Position numbers and translations under genes: made by a program. A DNA stretch of 64,000 nucleotides, taken from assembly GCF_019734885.1 (NCBI RefSeq), contig NZ_JAAXCM010000005.1, positions 62,001 to 126,000 of the forward strand. Direction: 5' to 3'. Position 1 is the first letter of the stretch; every line of letters begins with the position of its first letter. The notes beneath the pieces are model-generated. The model was not told where the DNA came from. It was given only the letters and a program-made list of their open reading frames with translations, and ran no database searches. Origin of the DNA: Pseudocoprococcus catus. GTDB taxonomy: Bacteria; Bacillota; Clostridia; Lachnospirales; Lachnospiraceae. Shown here one piece after another: positions 46,670 through 56,793 of the stretch.

Positions 46670-47015
46670 GCATACTCACCGCCATTCCTACAATAATCAC
46701 GGCAATGCCCACAACCTGCTGGAGCGTAATTGCTTCATGGAACAGTAATACTGCCCAAACAAAAATCAGAACATAAGTAATGCCTTTCCGCATATATGCA
46801 GTTGAAAGCGGTAAATGTTCCAAAACCAGCTGCCATGCTACCGCATAAATTCCCATAACAGCCACAGCCAATGCAAACCACAGAAGATAATTTGCCGAAA
46901 GCAACGGATACTGTCCTGCTATTTTTAAAATAGCTGAAGAAAAGCTTTCAATAACAATTGCAATCAACGCAAATATATATACATTTCTTTTTTTCTCGAA
47001 TAATCTATTCAACAT
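46659..47015 (-). CDS. SMR/EamA-half membrane protein (ArnE-like subunit)
   Basis: A 118-residue, four-helix protein (VIESFSSAILKIAGQYP; AVAWQLVLEHLPLSTAYMRK; LIFVWAVLLFHEAITLQQ). It differs from the next gene's product, so the two probably form a heterodimer. It lies 11 bp after rmlA. Lipid-linked sugar flipping is inferred; drug export is the alternative. Confidence 0.85.
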   Translation of the reverse strand: MLNRLFEKKRNVYIFALIAIVIESFSSAILKIAGQYPLLSANYLLWFALAVAVMGIYAVAWQLVLEHLPLSTAYMRKGITYVLIFVWAVLLFHEAITLQQVVGIAVIIVGMAVSMRGE

Positions 47016-47026
47016 ACGTTCTCTTT

Positions 47027-47896
47027 CTATCCATTTTTGGCAACATCCATCAGGTATTGTCCGTAAGGTGTCATTTTCAGTTCATCTCCCAGTGTCCAAA
47101 GCTGTTCTGCCGTTATAAAACCGCGCTTATAGGCAATTTCTTCAATACATGAAATATACAACCCCTGCCTGTTCTGAAAAGCTGCAACGAAATTAGCCGC
47201 ATCCATCAGTGCATCTGGTGTTCCCGTATCCAGCCATGCAAATCCACGTCCCAAAAGCTGCACTCTCAACTGGCCACGGTGCCTATATTCTTCATTAATA
47301 CTGGTAATCTCCAGTTCTCCTCTTGCGGACGGCTGAATACCTTTTGCAATTTCTACTACCTGATTATCATAAAAATAAAGTCCCGGAACAGCATAATTAG
47401 ACTTTGGCTGCTTTGGCTTTTCCTCAATAGAGGTCACCATACGGTTTTCATCAAATTCTACAACACCATACGCTCTCGGATCCTTGACGTAATATCCAAA
47501 AATCGTTGCGCCTTCTTTATACTGCATCACTTTTTTCAATGTATCTGAAAAATATTGTCCATAAAAAATATTATCTCCCAGTACTAATGCAACTGCATCT
47601 TCCTCGATAAAATCTTCTCCGAGAATAAAAGCTTCTGCAAGCCCCTTTGGCTCCTCCTGCACAATATAAGACAATTTCAAACCAATCTGATGTCCATCAC
47701 CCAAAAGAGCTTTGAATAAAGGAAGATCCCTTGGTGTGGAGATGACCAATATTTCCTGAATGCCTGCCAGCATCAATGTCGATAACGGATAATAGATCAT
47801 TGGTTTATCATAAACAGGCATCATCTGTTTTGACATAGCCTTTGTCATCGGATAAAGTCGGCTGCCAGTTCCTCCTGCAAGCACAATTCCTTTCAT
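47027..47896 (-). CDS. rmlA: Glucose-1-phosphate thymidylyltransferase
   Basis: A 289-residue nucleotidyltransferase: [44 protein letters not shown], and [12 protein letters not shown]. It makes dTDP-glucose. The chosen ATG at 47896 has AAAGGA upstream; a longer frame overlaps rmlB. Confidence 0.97.
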   Translation of the reverse strand: MKGIVLAGGTGSRLYPMTKAMSKQMMPVYDKPMIYYPLSTLMLAGIQEILVISTPRDLPLFKALLGDGHQIGLKLSYIVQEEPKGLAEAFILGEDFIEEDAVALVLGDNIFYGQYFSDTLKKVMQYKEGATIFGYYVKDPRAYGVVEFDENRMVTSIEEKPKQPKSNYAVPGLYFYDNQVVEIAKGIQPSARGELEITSINEEYRHRGQLRVQLLGRGFAWLDTGTPDALMDAANFVAAFQNRQGLYISCIEEIAYKRGFITAEQLWTLGDELKMTPYGQYLMDVAKNG

Positions 47897-47898
47897 AA

Positions 47899-48990
47899 CT
47901 ATTTTCCTTTCTCCATATGATACATGGCTACATAATACTGCTGATAGGCACCGCTTGTGACATGACGCATCCATTCTTCATGTTCCAGATACCACTGAAT
48001 TGTCAGCCTGATGCCCGTTTCAAAATCTGTTTCAGGATACCATCCAAGTTCTGCCTTAATCTTATCCGGTGCAATGGCATATCGACGATCATGCCCCTTT
48101 CGATCCTCAACATATGTAATCAAATCTTCATTCAAATGTACTTGTCGGATATCATTCTCCAGCAGTAATTCTTTCAGTGTACAAATAATAATCTTGACAA
48201 TATCGATATTCTTTTTCTCATTATGCCCACCCACATTATAAATCTGTCCATTCTCTGAATGTTCCAGTACCATATCAATTGCCTTCGCATGATCAACCAC
48301 ATAAAGCCAGTCACGAATATTTTTTCCATCACCATAAACCGGCAGCTTTTTGCCTGTCAATGCATTATGAATCATTAATGGTATCAGTTTTTCAGGAAAC
48401 TGATATGGGCCATAATTATTGGAACATCGTGTAATATTTGCCGGGAAACCATATGTATCTATATACGCTTTGACCAGCATATCGGCAGAAGCCTTACTGG
48501 CCGAATACGGACTATGTGGATTCAGAGGGGATGTTTCCCTGAAATAAGTATCCTCACCAATATTTAATGAACCATATACCTCATCTGTTGATACCTGCAG
48601 ATATTTTTTATTTTGCCTAAATCCTTCTCCCTGCTGCCATGCATTCATAGTACATTGCAGCAAAACCTGTGTTCCCAGTACATTTGTTTTTACAAATACT
48701 TCCGGTTTTTTAATCGAACGATCCACATGACTTTCTGCCGCGAAATGAACAACTCTGTCAAATTCCCACTTTTCAAAAAGCTGTTCTACCAAAACACGGT
48801 CACAGATATCCCCCTTTACAAACACATAATTCGGCCTGTTCTCTATCTGCTGCAAATTTTCCGGATTACCGGCATAAGTCAGAGCATCCAGATTAACAAT
48901 CTGAATATCATCCCCATATTTTTCTAACATATACAGTATAAAATTTGAACCGATAAACCCGGCTCCTCCTGTTACAAGATAAGTTAACAT
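47899..48990 (-). CDS. rmlB: dTDP-glucose 4,6-dehydratase
   Basis: A 363-residue short-chain dehydrogenase: [12 protein letters not shown] (NAD), [12 protein letters not shown], active-site [10 protein letters not shown] and [15 protein letters not shown]. It yields dTDP-4-keto-6-deoxyglucose for WecE. No rmlC/rmlD follow, so rhamnose is not made from this operon alone. Confidence 0.97.
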   Translation of the reverse strand: MLTYLVTGGAGFIGSNFILYMLEKYGDDIQIVNLDALTYAGNPENLQQIENRPNYVFVKGDICDRVLVEQLFEKWEFDRVVHFAAESHVDRSIKKPEVFVKTNVLGTQVLLQCTMNAWQQGEGFRQNKKYLQVSTDEVYGSLNIGEDTYFRETSPLNPHSPYSASKASADMLVKAYIDTYGFPANITRCSNNYGPYQFPEKLIPLMIHNALTGKKLPVYGDGKNIRDWLYVVDHAKAIDMVLEHSENGQIYNVGGHNEKKNIDIVKIIICTLKELLLENDIRQVHLNEDLITYVEDRKGHDRRYAIAPDKIKAELGWYPETDFETGIRLTIQWYLEHEEWMRHVTSGAYQQYYVAMYHMEKGK

Positions 48991-48992
48991 TT

Positions 48993-51900
48993 CTATGCCT
49001 CTTTCTTTTTCTTTCTTCTTATTCTATCTGCAATTAAAAATACTGCAAAAATCACAATACTGACCGCCGTTACTGCCATTCCATATCTAACTCCCGGAAG
49101 CTCGAATCTCAGTTCAATTGTATGTTCTCCCGGAGACAGTTCCAAGCCTGTATACATGATGTTAACGTTCTTCAAATCCGTTTTTTCTCCATCCACATAA
49201 GCAGACCATCCATTTTGATAAGGAATACTCAACACAAGCAATTTGGACTGTTCCAGGGAAATCGTTCCTGTCACTTTATTATCTGATATCCTGATATTCT
49301 CCAGTACATCTTCCTTTAAATTATCAATATACTGTCCATATTGTGTCATCGGCTGGCAATAAACTGCCAACTCATTTAAATCGATACTGCCTTCCGTACT
49401 CCACCTCAACGATATAGCGTGAATACCATCTTTACTATATCCGGTATTCATCAGATATTCATCCCGATCCAAACCATAAGTATTTCTGGACGATCTCAGA
49501 AATCCCGTATAAGAATCCGCCTCACTCAGAAGTTTAAACCACAGCTGATCTTTGTCTCCCGGCTGGTCACTGACATGCCCATTCAGATAAAGATATGTCT
49601 CTGAATTAGCCAGACCGTCAAAATACAGCGTCATGGTCGCCCCCTCCTGAACATATAATTTTCCATCTTCAATCTTACAGTCACCCAGATCTATGTCCGT
49701 AATCTTCATTTTCTGAACAGTCAGATTTTTGATTATCTTCTGTATTTCTGCGGTTTCCTGCTCATCCTCCACAACAGCATGCGTCAGCATGATTTCCTGC
49801 TTCTCGGCTGCATTGTACTGTTCAAACTCTGAACGGCTGATCGTCTGGCTGTATGTATACCCCAAAGGCAATGCATACTGATTCTCATAAATCTCATAAT
49901 CCTGTCCATCCACTTCTCTGTCACCGACATAAATGTAGCCATATGGAACTCCCTTTTCAGACTGACCATTATTAAAATACTCATAACTGCTTTCCTGACC
50001 GATTGCTCCTGTCCCTTTATCTGCGCCATAATATTTTACACAGGCCAGCGCATTCATAAAAGTCCTGTTGTTAAAACCTCTCTGCTCTACAAGACCACTC
50101 ATCAGATTACCCATGGAAACATTATAATCAATAATTTTTCCATTAATTGTACTATTGTAATAGGCAATACTGTTGAGATTCAAAATCGTTGAAGCGCAAA
50201 TCTGATATTCACTTGTATACGCTTCTCCCACTCTGTAAAAACTGTCATCATCATAGTCCTGCAGCGCTCTTACAGCAGTTCCTGTGGCAGCCTCCATAGC
50301 TCCGCCTTTTGGCGTATATTCTGCTACAGCACCCGCCTCCTCAAGACTGTACATGGTATCACCATTCACCCACAAACAGACAACAAGCAGCACCGATAAA
50401 ACCGCTGCCATCTGCTTTCTGTTCAAAATTCCAATGACATCTGCTGAAAGAACTAAAATCATGCAGGTAATCAAAAGCAGAATCAACGCCTTTAATGTAT
50501 ACTCATTGCTGTAGTGCCGGTATCCCATAGCAATGACTGCATACGGAAGCACTGACAACAGCAGTAATTTAATCTCACGTCTGGAAATTTCATGAATAAC
50601 CGGCAGCATCTCAGCCACACCAACGGTCACCACCAATGCCAGCATATAACTCCATCGATTCGTAACATTTCCCATGCCTCCCATCACATATCCGGCCACT
50701 GGGAAAAGAATAAAAAGCAGACAAATGCTAAGCAGTGCTTTTAATTCCTTTCTGCCTTTTTTGATGAAAAGTAATACCAAAGCTGCATAGGCCAATGGAA
50801 CAAATCCCATCTTTAACCAGTTTCCGGCACTTCTTCCTGTTGTCAGAAAAAACATGTAAACATCCATAGGCCATGATGTTTCATAAAATAATGGCGACGC
50901 TGTCCGCATAACCCCCGCACCAGCACGTTCAGAACCCGCATAAGCCATAAAAGATGTAAAAATAGTCATAGACCCCATCCCCGCACCGAGAATATACGCC
51001 CCTGTAAAAATTCTCAAATATGTAAAGAAGTTTCTGACTGTACGTTCTGTTTTTTCCATACAGAAAAATCTGACCAAAAAATATACAACCAACGCTATGG
51101 TATTCATAAAAAGAAAATAATAATTGCTCAAAAGAGACAATACAATCAATGCACACCCAAGATGCCACTTTTTATGCCTCAGTATTTCTTCAACCGCAAT
51201 AATCAGCAGAGGAAGCATAACCATAGGAATTGCAAACTGCGGATGACGTGCAACAGCATAGAGTGCATATCCGGAAAAAACATAAATAAAGCTACAGAAA
51301 AGTGTAATTTTGCGTCCTTTTCTTAAATAGAAAAGCAAGACCGATACACTCAGACCAATCATATAGAATCTGAGTACTGTTACGAACTGATATCCCGCTT
51401 CCATATTCTCCGGTGCAAAAAAAGCATACAGCCAGTAAACCGGATCAAGACTCCATATGACCGCATCGCCCATTCCCAGAGAAAAATCATACATTTTCAA
51501 AGTATAACTTCCTGTCAGAATATTATGCACTGCTTCGCGTACATTTCCCGAAAAGAAAATGGCCTTTGGAAAATATTGAGAAATTGCATCACGGCACCAC
51601 AAAAAGACCGTCTGCGTCTCACGAAAAGGAAGAAAGACAATTGTCATCAAAACCGCAAAAGCCACTGTATATGTAAACCAATATACCAGATAATATCGCC
51701 GAGTGCCCAGTTCTTTATTTTTCCAGAGACTGGCCAGTTCCCGCACAATCCAATTCACGGCCATACAAATACTCACTGCAGCCAATCCTAACAAAATGCA
51801 AAAAAATGGCATTGTTTTTGTTCCGATTTTTTCAATTCCGACATCAATATTCAAAATATATGCCATAACAACCATCAGTCCCGTCGATGCAAACACCACT

Positions 51901-52697
51901 GATGCTCTCAGCGTTTTAAGCTTTCCACGTTCACAGATGTACAAACAAACAGCTGTCAGACCAAATGAAATCAATACTTCCCAATAAAGAAGCGGAAAAT
52001 CCATACCATGTTTTAATACTCTGCGATTCAGATAGATAATCACAAATGAAACAAAAGTGCCCACAACTGTCTCTGATAATTTCAATCGCCGCTCCGTTTC
52101 ATGGCGCTTAAACAAGGCACAGCCCATTAAATAACAGCCTGAATAGGCAACCAGCGTCAGACCGCGAAATACTTCCGTCCCAAAAAGCATTCCCAACACT
52201 GGATAACCCAATAAGTCATCCGGCAAAAAAGTAATCATAATACTTGCAGCGGCAATCAATATCCATAATTTTTTGTATTGTAGCTTTCTATATACAAAAG
52301 GAACAATCCATATAGACAATACAGCCAAAAGTGCCATTGCAAAAAAAAGTTCTGTATACTTTGGAATTTTTCTCAAAACAAGCACCTGAACTAAGCTGTT
52401 CACAATCGGTTTCTCATCATTGAGCCACATTCTGCACACACCTGCTGCCACAAAAAGGCCATAATAGCAAAGACTGTACTGTATCGCTTTTTTCTTTAAA
52501 TTTCCCTGTACAAACCAACGGCAGGCCTGATAACCAATAAAAGCACATAATGCGCCTATCATCGTATAATATCCCAGATGTACTGTAAATTTTAAAATCT
52601 TCGAATGTGCACCAAACAATTGCAGGCACATCAATACTACACTGCCAAACAGCAACATTTCCTGCATATTTCGTTCTGTGCGTGATTTTATATCCAT
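48993..52697 (-). CDS. YfhO-family GT-C membrane glycosyltransferase with extra N-terminal membrane domain
   Basis: A 1234-residue protein; the usual YfhO core has about 850-900. Residues about 1-335 are an added membrane part with roughly ten hydrophobic segments. The YfhO core begins near 345: TVFLWCRDAISQYFPKAIFF (the usual DG/DxxxQxYP acidic loop), YDFSLGMGDAV, many further helices, and a large outside domain (about 880-1195) before a final helix. GT-C enzymes move a lipid-linked sugar to a surface polymer outside the membrane. The extra domain resembles no catalytic domain clearly; a distant acyltransferase-3 similarity is only a guess. First gene of its operon. Confidence 0.88.
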   Translation of the reverse strand: MDIKSRTERNMQEMLLFGSVVLMCLQLFGAHSKILKFTVHLGYYTMIGALCAFIGYQACRWFVQGNLKKKAIQYSLCYYGLFVAAGVCRMWLNDEKPIVNSLVQVLVLRKIPKYTELFFAMALLAVLSIWIVPFVYRKLQYKKLWILIAAASIMITFLPDDLLGYPVLGMLFGTEVFRGLTLVAYSGCYLMGCALFKRHETERRLKLSETVVGTFVSFVIIYLNRRVLKHGMDFPLLYWEVLISFGLTAVCLYICERGKLKTLRASVVFASTGLMVVMAYILNIDVGIEKIGTKTMPFFCILLGLAAVSICMAVNWIVRELASLWKNKELGTRRYYLVYWFTYTVAFAVLMTIVFLPFRETQTVFLWCRDAISQYFPKAIFFSGNVREAVHNILTGSYTLKMYDFSLGMGDAVIWSLDPVYWLYAFFAPENMEAGYQFVTVLRFYMIGLSVSVLLFYLRKGRKITLFCSFIYVFSGYALYAVARHPQFAIPMVMLPLLIIAVEEILRHKKWHLGCALIVLSLLSNYYFLFMNTIALVVYFLVRFFCMEKTERTVRNFFTYLRIFTGAYILGAGMGSMTIFTSFMAYAGSERAGAGVMRTASPLFYETSWPMDVYMFFLTTGRSAGNWLKMGFVPLAYAALVLLFIKKGRKELKALLSICLLFILFPVAGYVMGGMGNVTNRWSYMLALVVTVGVAEMLPVIHEISRREIKLLLLSVLPYAVIAMGYRHYSNEYTLKALILLLITCMILVLSADVIGILNRKQMAAVLSVLLVVCLWVNGDTMYSLEEAGAVAEYTPKGGAMEAATGTAVRALQDYDDDSFYRVGEAYTSEYQICASTILNLNSIAYYNSTINGKIIDYNVSMGNLMSGLVEQRGFNNRTFMNALACVKYYGADKGTGAIGQESSYEYFNNGQSEKGVPYGYIYVGDREVDGQDYEIYENQYALPLGYTYSQTISRSEFEQYNAAEKQEIMLTHAVVEDEQETAEIQKIIKNLTVQKMKITDIDLGDCKIEDGKLYVQEGATMTLYFDGLANSETYLYLNGHVSDQPGDKDQLWFKLLSEADSYTGFLRSSRNTYGLDRDEYLMNTGYSKDGIHAISLRWSTEGSIDLNELAVYCQPMTQYGQYIDNLKEDVLENIRISDNKVTGTISLEQSKLLVLSIPYQNGWSAYVDGEKTDLKNVNIMYTGLELSPGEHTIELRFELPGVRYGMAVTAVSIVIFAVFLIADRIRRKKKKEA

Positions 52698-52733
52698 TTC
52701 TCTTCTCTCCCGATTTCTACATTTATCCCCTTT

Positions 52734-52762
52734 ATACTACCATTTTTGCATTTTCTTTTCAA
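52734..52762 (-). promoter_or_regulatory. Promoter of surface-glycan operon
   Basis: On the minus strand TTGAAA (52762-52757), a 17-nt spacer and TAGTAT (52739-52734), between the preceding terminator and yfhO. Confidence 0.6.
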
Positions 52763-52767
52763 TGCCT

Positions 52768-52810
52768 TAAAAAAGCTTCGCAAGGCCAAAATACTCAGCC
52801 CTGCGAAGCT
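52768..52810 (-). terminator. Terminator after L,D-transpeptidase gene
   Basis: AGCTTCGCAGGGC pairs with GCCTTGCGAAGCT (one G-U pair) and is followed by TTTTTTA on the minus strand, separating the transpeptidase gene from yfhO. Confidence 0.88.
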
Positions 52811-52832
52811 ATCTGTTCCAATATACAATTAA

Positions 52833-55682
52833 TTAGTAAATAACAACCGTTGTATCCAATGGCATATTCTTATAAATATAAATAGCATCATTGTCCTTCA
52901 TACGTACACATCCATGTGACAACGGTCTGCCAAGCCTTGAATCAACAAAGGCACCGCTGTTATATCTTACCCGGGTATGGAACGCATTCTCCAGCTGGAA
53001 TTTTGACAAATAATCATAATGAGAATTCGTATATCTGTGGATTCTCTGTTTTTTGTACAAACTTCTGATACCCGGCGGCGTTGGTGTTAAAATAGCACCT
53101 GTTGCACAGGTATTATTCCTGATCAGTTTCCATTCTCCTTTTGATCCCTTGAAAATATTAACCCTCTGTGTGTATGTATTTAACCAGATTAAATATTTTG
53201 TTTTACTGGAATAGCCCTGACTATTTACAAATATTTCTTTTTGTTCGGTGGTATAATCTTTGCTGGTATAATGTTCAGCAGTAAAATTCAGACCACTTGT
53301 CTTAATATATACAACACTGCCATCTTTTCTTTTAATTGTACAGCGTTTTGAGCGTCTGTAAATAACTGTGACTCTCTCTCCGGCATTAACCGTTCCGCAT
53401 TTTTCTTTCGCACTAAAAGAACTATAAATACGTGTAGGCTGATTAATGGTTGCACTATAATACATTGGATGAACTGTTTTCTTTACATCCGTGATATCAT
53501 CTGCACCAAAAACTAATTTCTCCACGCCCTTTTTACTTACCACAGTCTTTCCATTGTCCTCGCGATAAGTTTTGACCATATATTTATATTTTCCTTTTTT
53601 GCCATTTCCTTTATGCACATATGAATTGGTTGTTACCTTTGCCAATTGCTCATATTCATTTGTGCTGTAGTTATATAAATATACGTAATATCCTGTTGCT
53701 TTATCCACTTTCGGCCATGACAGATTATTATTGCCGGATTTGTATTGCACACTCAAAGAAGTCGGCGGTGTCGGCGGTGTCATAACAGGCGTCGCCTCAA
53801 CAACTTTCGATACCTTACTTTCCGTAGTAAAATCATAAGACTTTCTGAATGATTTAACAACGTACTGGTACTTCTGGCCATTTTTTAGATTGTTCACAGT
53901 GTATTTGAGCCTATTACCGCCTGTTCCTGCAACATAGCTCAGTTTTCCATCCGTCGGATTATATGCAAAAACACGATAAAACGTTGCATTCTTCGCTGCA
54001 CTCCACTGTACGGTAATACAATTATCTCCGGCAATGGCCTTTACATCTGCCGGAACAGCAGGTATGATCTCCGTCGGGACCGCACTTACTGCATTTGTCA
54101 TCTTACTGTATGCAGACTGATTATAGACTTTTCGGTAAGAACGTACACAAAAACTGTAGCTCTGATTTGCATTCAGATTTCCAACTGTAAAACTTGTTTG
54201 TTTTGTACTTCCTGCCCACTCATAAGTATGTGTGCTGTTGTCATATAAGAATATGGAATACCCTTGCGCATTTTTGCCCTCTTTCCAATTAAGTACGGCT
54301 GAATGCTCTCCTGATACAGCCTTTACCTCCTTTGCCTCCTCCGGCTGAAGAAGATAAGCTTTTGCTTCAACAGGCTCTGTCATATTGCTGTATTTGTTCT
54401 GATTGTATATTTTTCGGTAAGAACGTATCTGATAACGATATACCCCCGGTTTCAAATCCGTTACTTTGTAGCTTGTCCCTTTTGTACTGCCAAGCCATTT
54501 TGTTTCGCCATTCTCATCCGTCATCAGAATCGTATAGCCCTGAGCATTCTTTCCTGCCTGCCACTTTAAGGAAGCTTCGCACTCGCCCTTTGTTACATTT
54601 ACATTCTTTGCTGCTTCTGGCTGAAGAAGATAAACATTGGCTTCAACAGGCTCTGTCATACTGCTGTACTTGTTCTGATTGTATATCTTCCGGTAAGAAC
54701 GTATCTGGTAACGATATACCCCCGGTTTCAAATCCGTTACTTTGTAGCTTGTCCCTTTTGTACTGCCAAGCCATTTTGTTTCGCCATTCTCATCCGTCAT
54801 CAGAATCGTATATCCCTGGGCATTCTTTCCTGCCTGCCACTCTAAGGAAGCTTCGCATTCGCCGACTGTAACCTTCACTTTTTTGGCTTCTTCAGGCTTA
54901 AAAAGATAACACTCTGCTTCAATCTCATCCGATGCTGTACTATAGACCATTTTCTCATTGTTCTTGCATCTCGCCCTGACAACAAACAGATGCTTCTGAT
55001 CCGGTGCAAGATCCTTGACCTTCATACTTAACTCTTTGGTCTTCCCAACAACCAGATAATCATCTGACTCCTCATCATACATATACAGAACATACTCCTG
55101 AGCCTTTGATACCGCTTTCCACTTTAAAGTTATCTCACACTCTCCGGATTCTGCCGTAATCTTCTGTACTTTGTCCGGTCCTTCTAATGCGATTTCTGAA
55201 TAAATCTCCGAATAATCACTTTGTGTTTCTTCATTCATTGAACGCACTCTGTAAAAATATTCTTTACCCGACTGAAGTCCTGTATCTGTATACCGAATCT
55301 GGTCCGTATCCGCCAAAAGCTGCCATTCCACGCCATCTTCGCTGCGCTCAACCTCATAAGACACTGCGTTTTCTATTTTTGTCCATTTTAAAGAAAAACC
55401 AAGATTCTCCGGAATCGCACTTACCACAGGTGCCTGCAATTCAAATGCATCTGAAATATTCTCCAGCTCATCATCCTGTGTCTCTTCTGTCTCATTCTCT
55501 GTCTCCCGCTGCTGCAGACTTTCCACCTGTTCCGTACTCTCTCCATTGCTTTCTGATTCAGATATCACCTCATACGATTCTGATTCAACTGCAGCTTCAC
55601 TCACATCTGCAAAGGAAAAAGAGTCCACATTCCCCATTACCAACATTAAAACCAGCATTCCTGCCATAATTTTCTTTTTCAT
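52833..55682 (-). CDS. Secreted L,D-transpeptidase with multiple FN3 repeats
   Basis: A 949-residue exported protein: signal peptide, acidic Glu/Ser/Thr linker (about 30-75), then about seven FN3-like repeats, an SH3-like segment (RIYSSFSAKEKCGTVNAGER) and a C-terminal YkuD domain with RPLSHGCVRMKD, catalytic Cys925 and His923. It makes 3-3 cross-links or attaches proteins to peptidoglycan. Two neighbouring FN3 units are almost identical in protein and DNA. Confidence 0.93.
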   Translation of the reverse strand: MKKKIMAGMLVLMLVMGNVDSFSFADVSEAAVESESYEVISESESNGESTEQVESLQQRETENETEETQDDELENISDAFELQAPVVSAIPENLGFSLKWTKIENAVSYEVERSEDGVEWQLLADTDQIRYTDTGLQSGKEYFYRVRSMNEETQSDYSEIYSEIALEGPDKVQKITAESGECEITLKWKAVSKAQEYVLYMYDEESDDYLVVGKTKELSMKVKDLAPDQKHLFVVRARCKNNEKMVYSTASDEIEAECYLFKPEEAKKVKVTVGECEASLEWQAGKNAQGYTILMTDENGETKWLGSTKGTSYKVTDLKPGVYRYQIRSYRKIYNQNKYSSMTEPVEANVYLLQPEAAKNVNVTKGECEASLKWQAGKNAQGYTILMTDENGETKWLGSTKGTSYKVTDLKPGVYRYQIRSYRKIYNQNKYSNMTEPVEAKAYLLQPEEAKEVKAVSGEHSAVLNWKEGKNAQGYSIFLYDNSTHTYEWAGSTKQTSFTVGNLNANQSYSFCVRSYRKVYNQSAYSKMTNAVSAVPTEIIPAVPADVKAIAGDNCITVQWSAAKNATFYRVFAYNPTDGKLSYVAGTGGNRLKYTVNNLKNGQKYQYVVKSFRKSYDFTTESKVSKVVEATPVMTPPTPPTSLSVQYKSGNNNLSWPKVDKATGYYVYLYNYSTNEYEQLAKVTTNSYVHKGNGKKGKYKYMVKTYREDNGKTVVSKKGVEKLVFGADDITDVKKTVHPMYYSATINQPTRIYSSFSAKEKCGTVNAGERVTVIYRRSKRCTIKRKDGSVVYIKTSGLNFTAEHYTSKDYTTEQKEIFVNSQGYSSKTKYLIWLNTYTQRVNIFKGSKGEWKLIRNNTCATGAILTPTPPGIRSLYKKQRIHRYTNSHYDYLSKFQLENAFHTRVRYNSGAFVDSRLGRPLSHGCVRMKDNDAIYIYKNMPLDTTVVIY
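54340..54891. repeat. 276-bp tandem coding repeat (two FN3 units)
   Basis: Two almost identical 276-bp copies (92 residues each) lie side by side in the L,D-transpeptidase gene, for example GTAAGAACGTATCT recurs at an offset of 276 bp. The other FN3 units have diverged, so this is a recent duplication; copy number may vary between strains. Boundaries are approximate. Confidence 0.85.
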
Positions 55683-55725
55683 ATAATTTCCCTCACCTAG
55701 AGCTGCAAATTTATATATTTATTTT

Positions 55726-55754
55726 ATTATATCGACAACTTTCTCTTTTTTCAA
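55726..55754 (-). promoter_or_regulatory. L,D-transpeptidase promoter
   Basis: On the minus strand TTGAAA (55754-55749), a 17-nt spacer and TATAAT (55731-55726), 44 bp before the start codon. Confidence 0.8.
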
Positions 55755-55763
55755 GCATCACTC

Positions 55764-55792
55764 TTGACATTTGTGCCTAATATATGTATTAA
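55764..55792 (+). promoter_or_regulatory. Promoter of orphan lipoprotein gene
   Basis: TTGACA (55764-55769), a 17-bp spacer and TATTAA (55787-55792). It diverges from the transpeptidase promoter. Confidence 0.7.
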
Positions 55793-55876
55793 TAAAGACA
55801 TCTTCCTTCATGAATTTCTATACTTGAAAAAATTACGCAACACACATTATACCAAAATATTTAAAGGGGTTTTTAT

Positions 55877-56740
55877 ATGAAAAAATGGACTTTACTATTA
55901 ATTTGTTGTATTCTGCTTACCGGTTGTGCCTCTCATAACCAGGTGATTGAAACCCAGGTATCTGATTTTCATCTTGATGACAATACCCAGCCTGAATCTG
56001 TCCAGATAACATCCGGACAGTGTCTGTATGACGACAACAATTTTTCTGTTACGACAGACTGCATTGATTCCGATACGGATGATACCTACATTATCCTTAC
56101 TATTAATAATGACTCTGATTCCGATCTGTCTGTTATATGTGAGAATGCATCGCTGAACAATTTTATCATCAGCTCTGATTTTTCCCTGGAAATAGGCGCC
56201 CATTCATCCGTGACAACCGGTATTCCGTTTTCCAATACCTTATTAAATGCATGTGAGATCAAACAGCTTTCTGATATCTCATTTATTTTAGGTATATATG
56301 ATCTGAATGATTACAACTATCTTTTTGATACCGGATGGCTGGAAATCCAAACCAACCTGTCCGTTTCCGCCGGACAGAATGTCAACCTGAACGGTACAAT
56401 CGTATACGACAAAAATGATATTAAAATCATCAGCAAAGGATTTTACAGTGATAATGAATATAATCATTCACCTATATTCCTTGTTATCAATGAATCCGAT
56501 AAAAATATTTCACTTAATCTCAAAGACGGCACTATCACAATCAACGGGAGCGATTTTGAATGCAGCTACAATTACAGTATTCCAAAACATAAAAATGCTA
56601 TTTGCGCAATATCTGCCAGTGAAAATCTTGAAGAATCCGGTTCTATTTCTTCTGTCAGTCTTACGCTTGCGCTTACAGATACAGATTCCTGGCAGATTAT
56701 AGACAACACCGACAACATTACATTAAAAACCAATAACTAA
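55877..56740 (+). CDS. Putative lipoprotein of unknown function
   Basis: A 287-residue protein with a signal peptide and lipobox LLTGC (Cys17), Asp/Ser/Asn-rich and low in Lys: acidic, beta-rich extracellular segments (DSDTDDTYIILTINNDSDSD, SDKNISLNLKDGTITINGSD). It looks like two Ig-like beta domains, but I recognise no named family. The AAAGGGG ribosome binding site supports the ATG. It is the only rightward gene in the last 50 kb. Confidence 0.85.
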   Translation: MKKWTLLLICCILLTGCASHNQVIETQVSDFHLDDNTQPESVQITSGQCLYDDNNFSVTTDCIDSDTDDTYIILTINNDSDSDLSVICENASLNNFIISSDFSLEIGAHSSVTTGIPFSNTLLNACEIKQLSDISFILGIYDLNDYNYLFDTGWLEIQTNLSVSAGQNVNLNGTIVYDKNDIKIISKGFYSDNEYNHSPIFLVINESDKNISLNLKDGTITINGSDFECSYNYSIPKHKNAICAISASENLEESGSISSVSLTLALTDTDSWQIIDNTDNITLKTNN

Positions 56741-56744
56741 ATCA

Positions 56745-56785
56745 AAATGGCCAGGTTCTAAACAAATGTTAGAACCTGGCCATTT
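56745..56785. terminator. Bidirectional terminator
   Basis: ATGGCCAGGTTCTAA pairs perfectly with TTAGAACCTGGCCAT, flanked by AAA and TTT runs. It separates the rightward lipoprotein gene from the convergent teichoic-acid cluster. Confidence 0.92.
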
Positions 56786-56793
56786 TATAATGA

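Noticed and set aside
47027-48990. Rhamnose biosynthesis
   Set aside because: rmlA and rmlB are present but rmlC and rmlD are absent here, while a 4-aminotransferase is present.
39620-52697. Wzx/Wzy-type O-antigen or capsule cluster
   Set aside because: No flippase of Wzx size, no polymerase and no initiating phosphoglycosyltransferase are present; the genes fit a lipid-monophosphate sugar system better.
55877-56740. Sugar- or phosphate-binding protein
   Set aside because: The lipoprotein has no binding-protein fold motif; only a signal peptide and beta-rich acidic segments can be seen.
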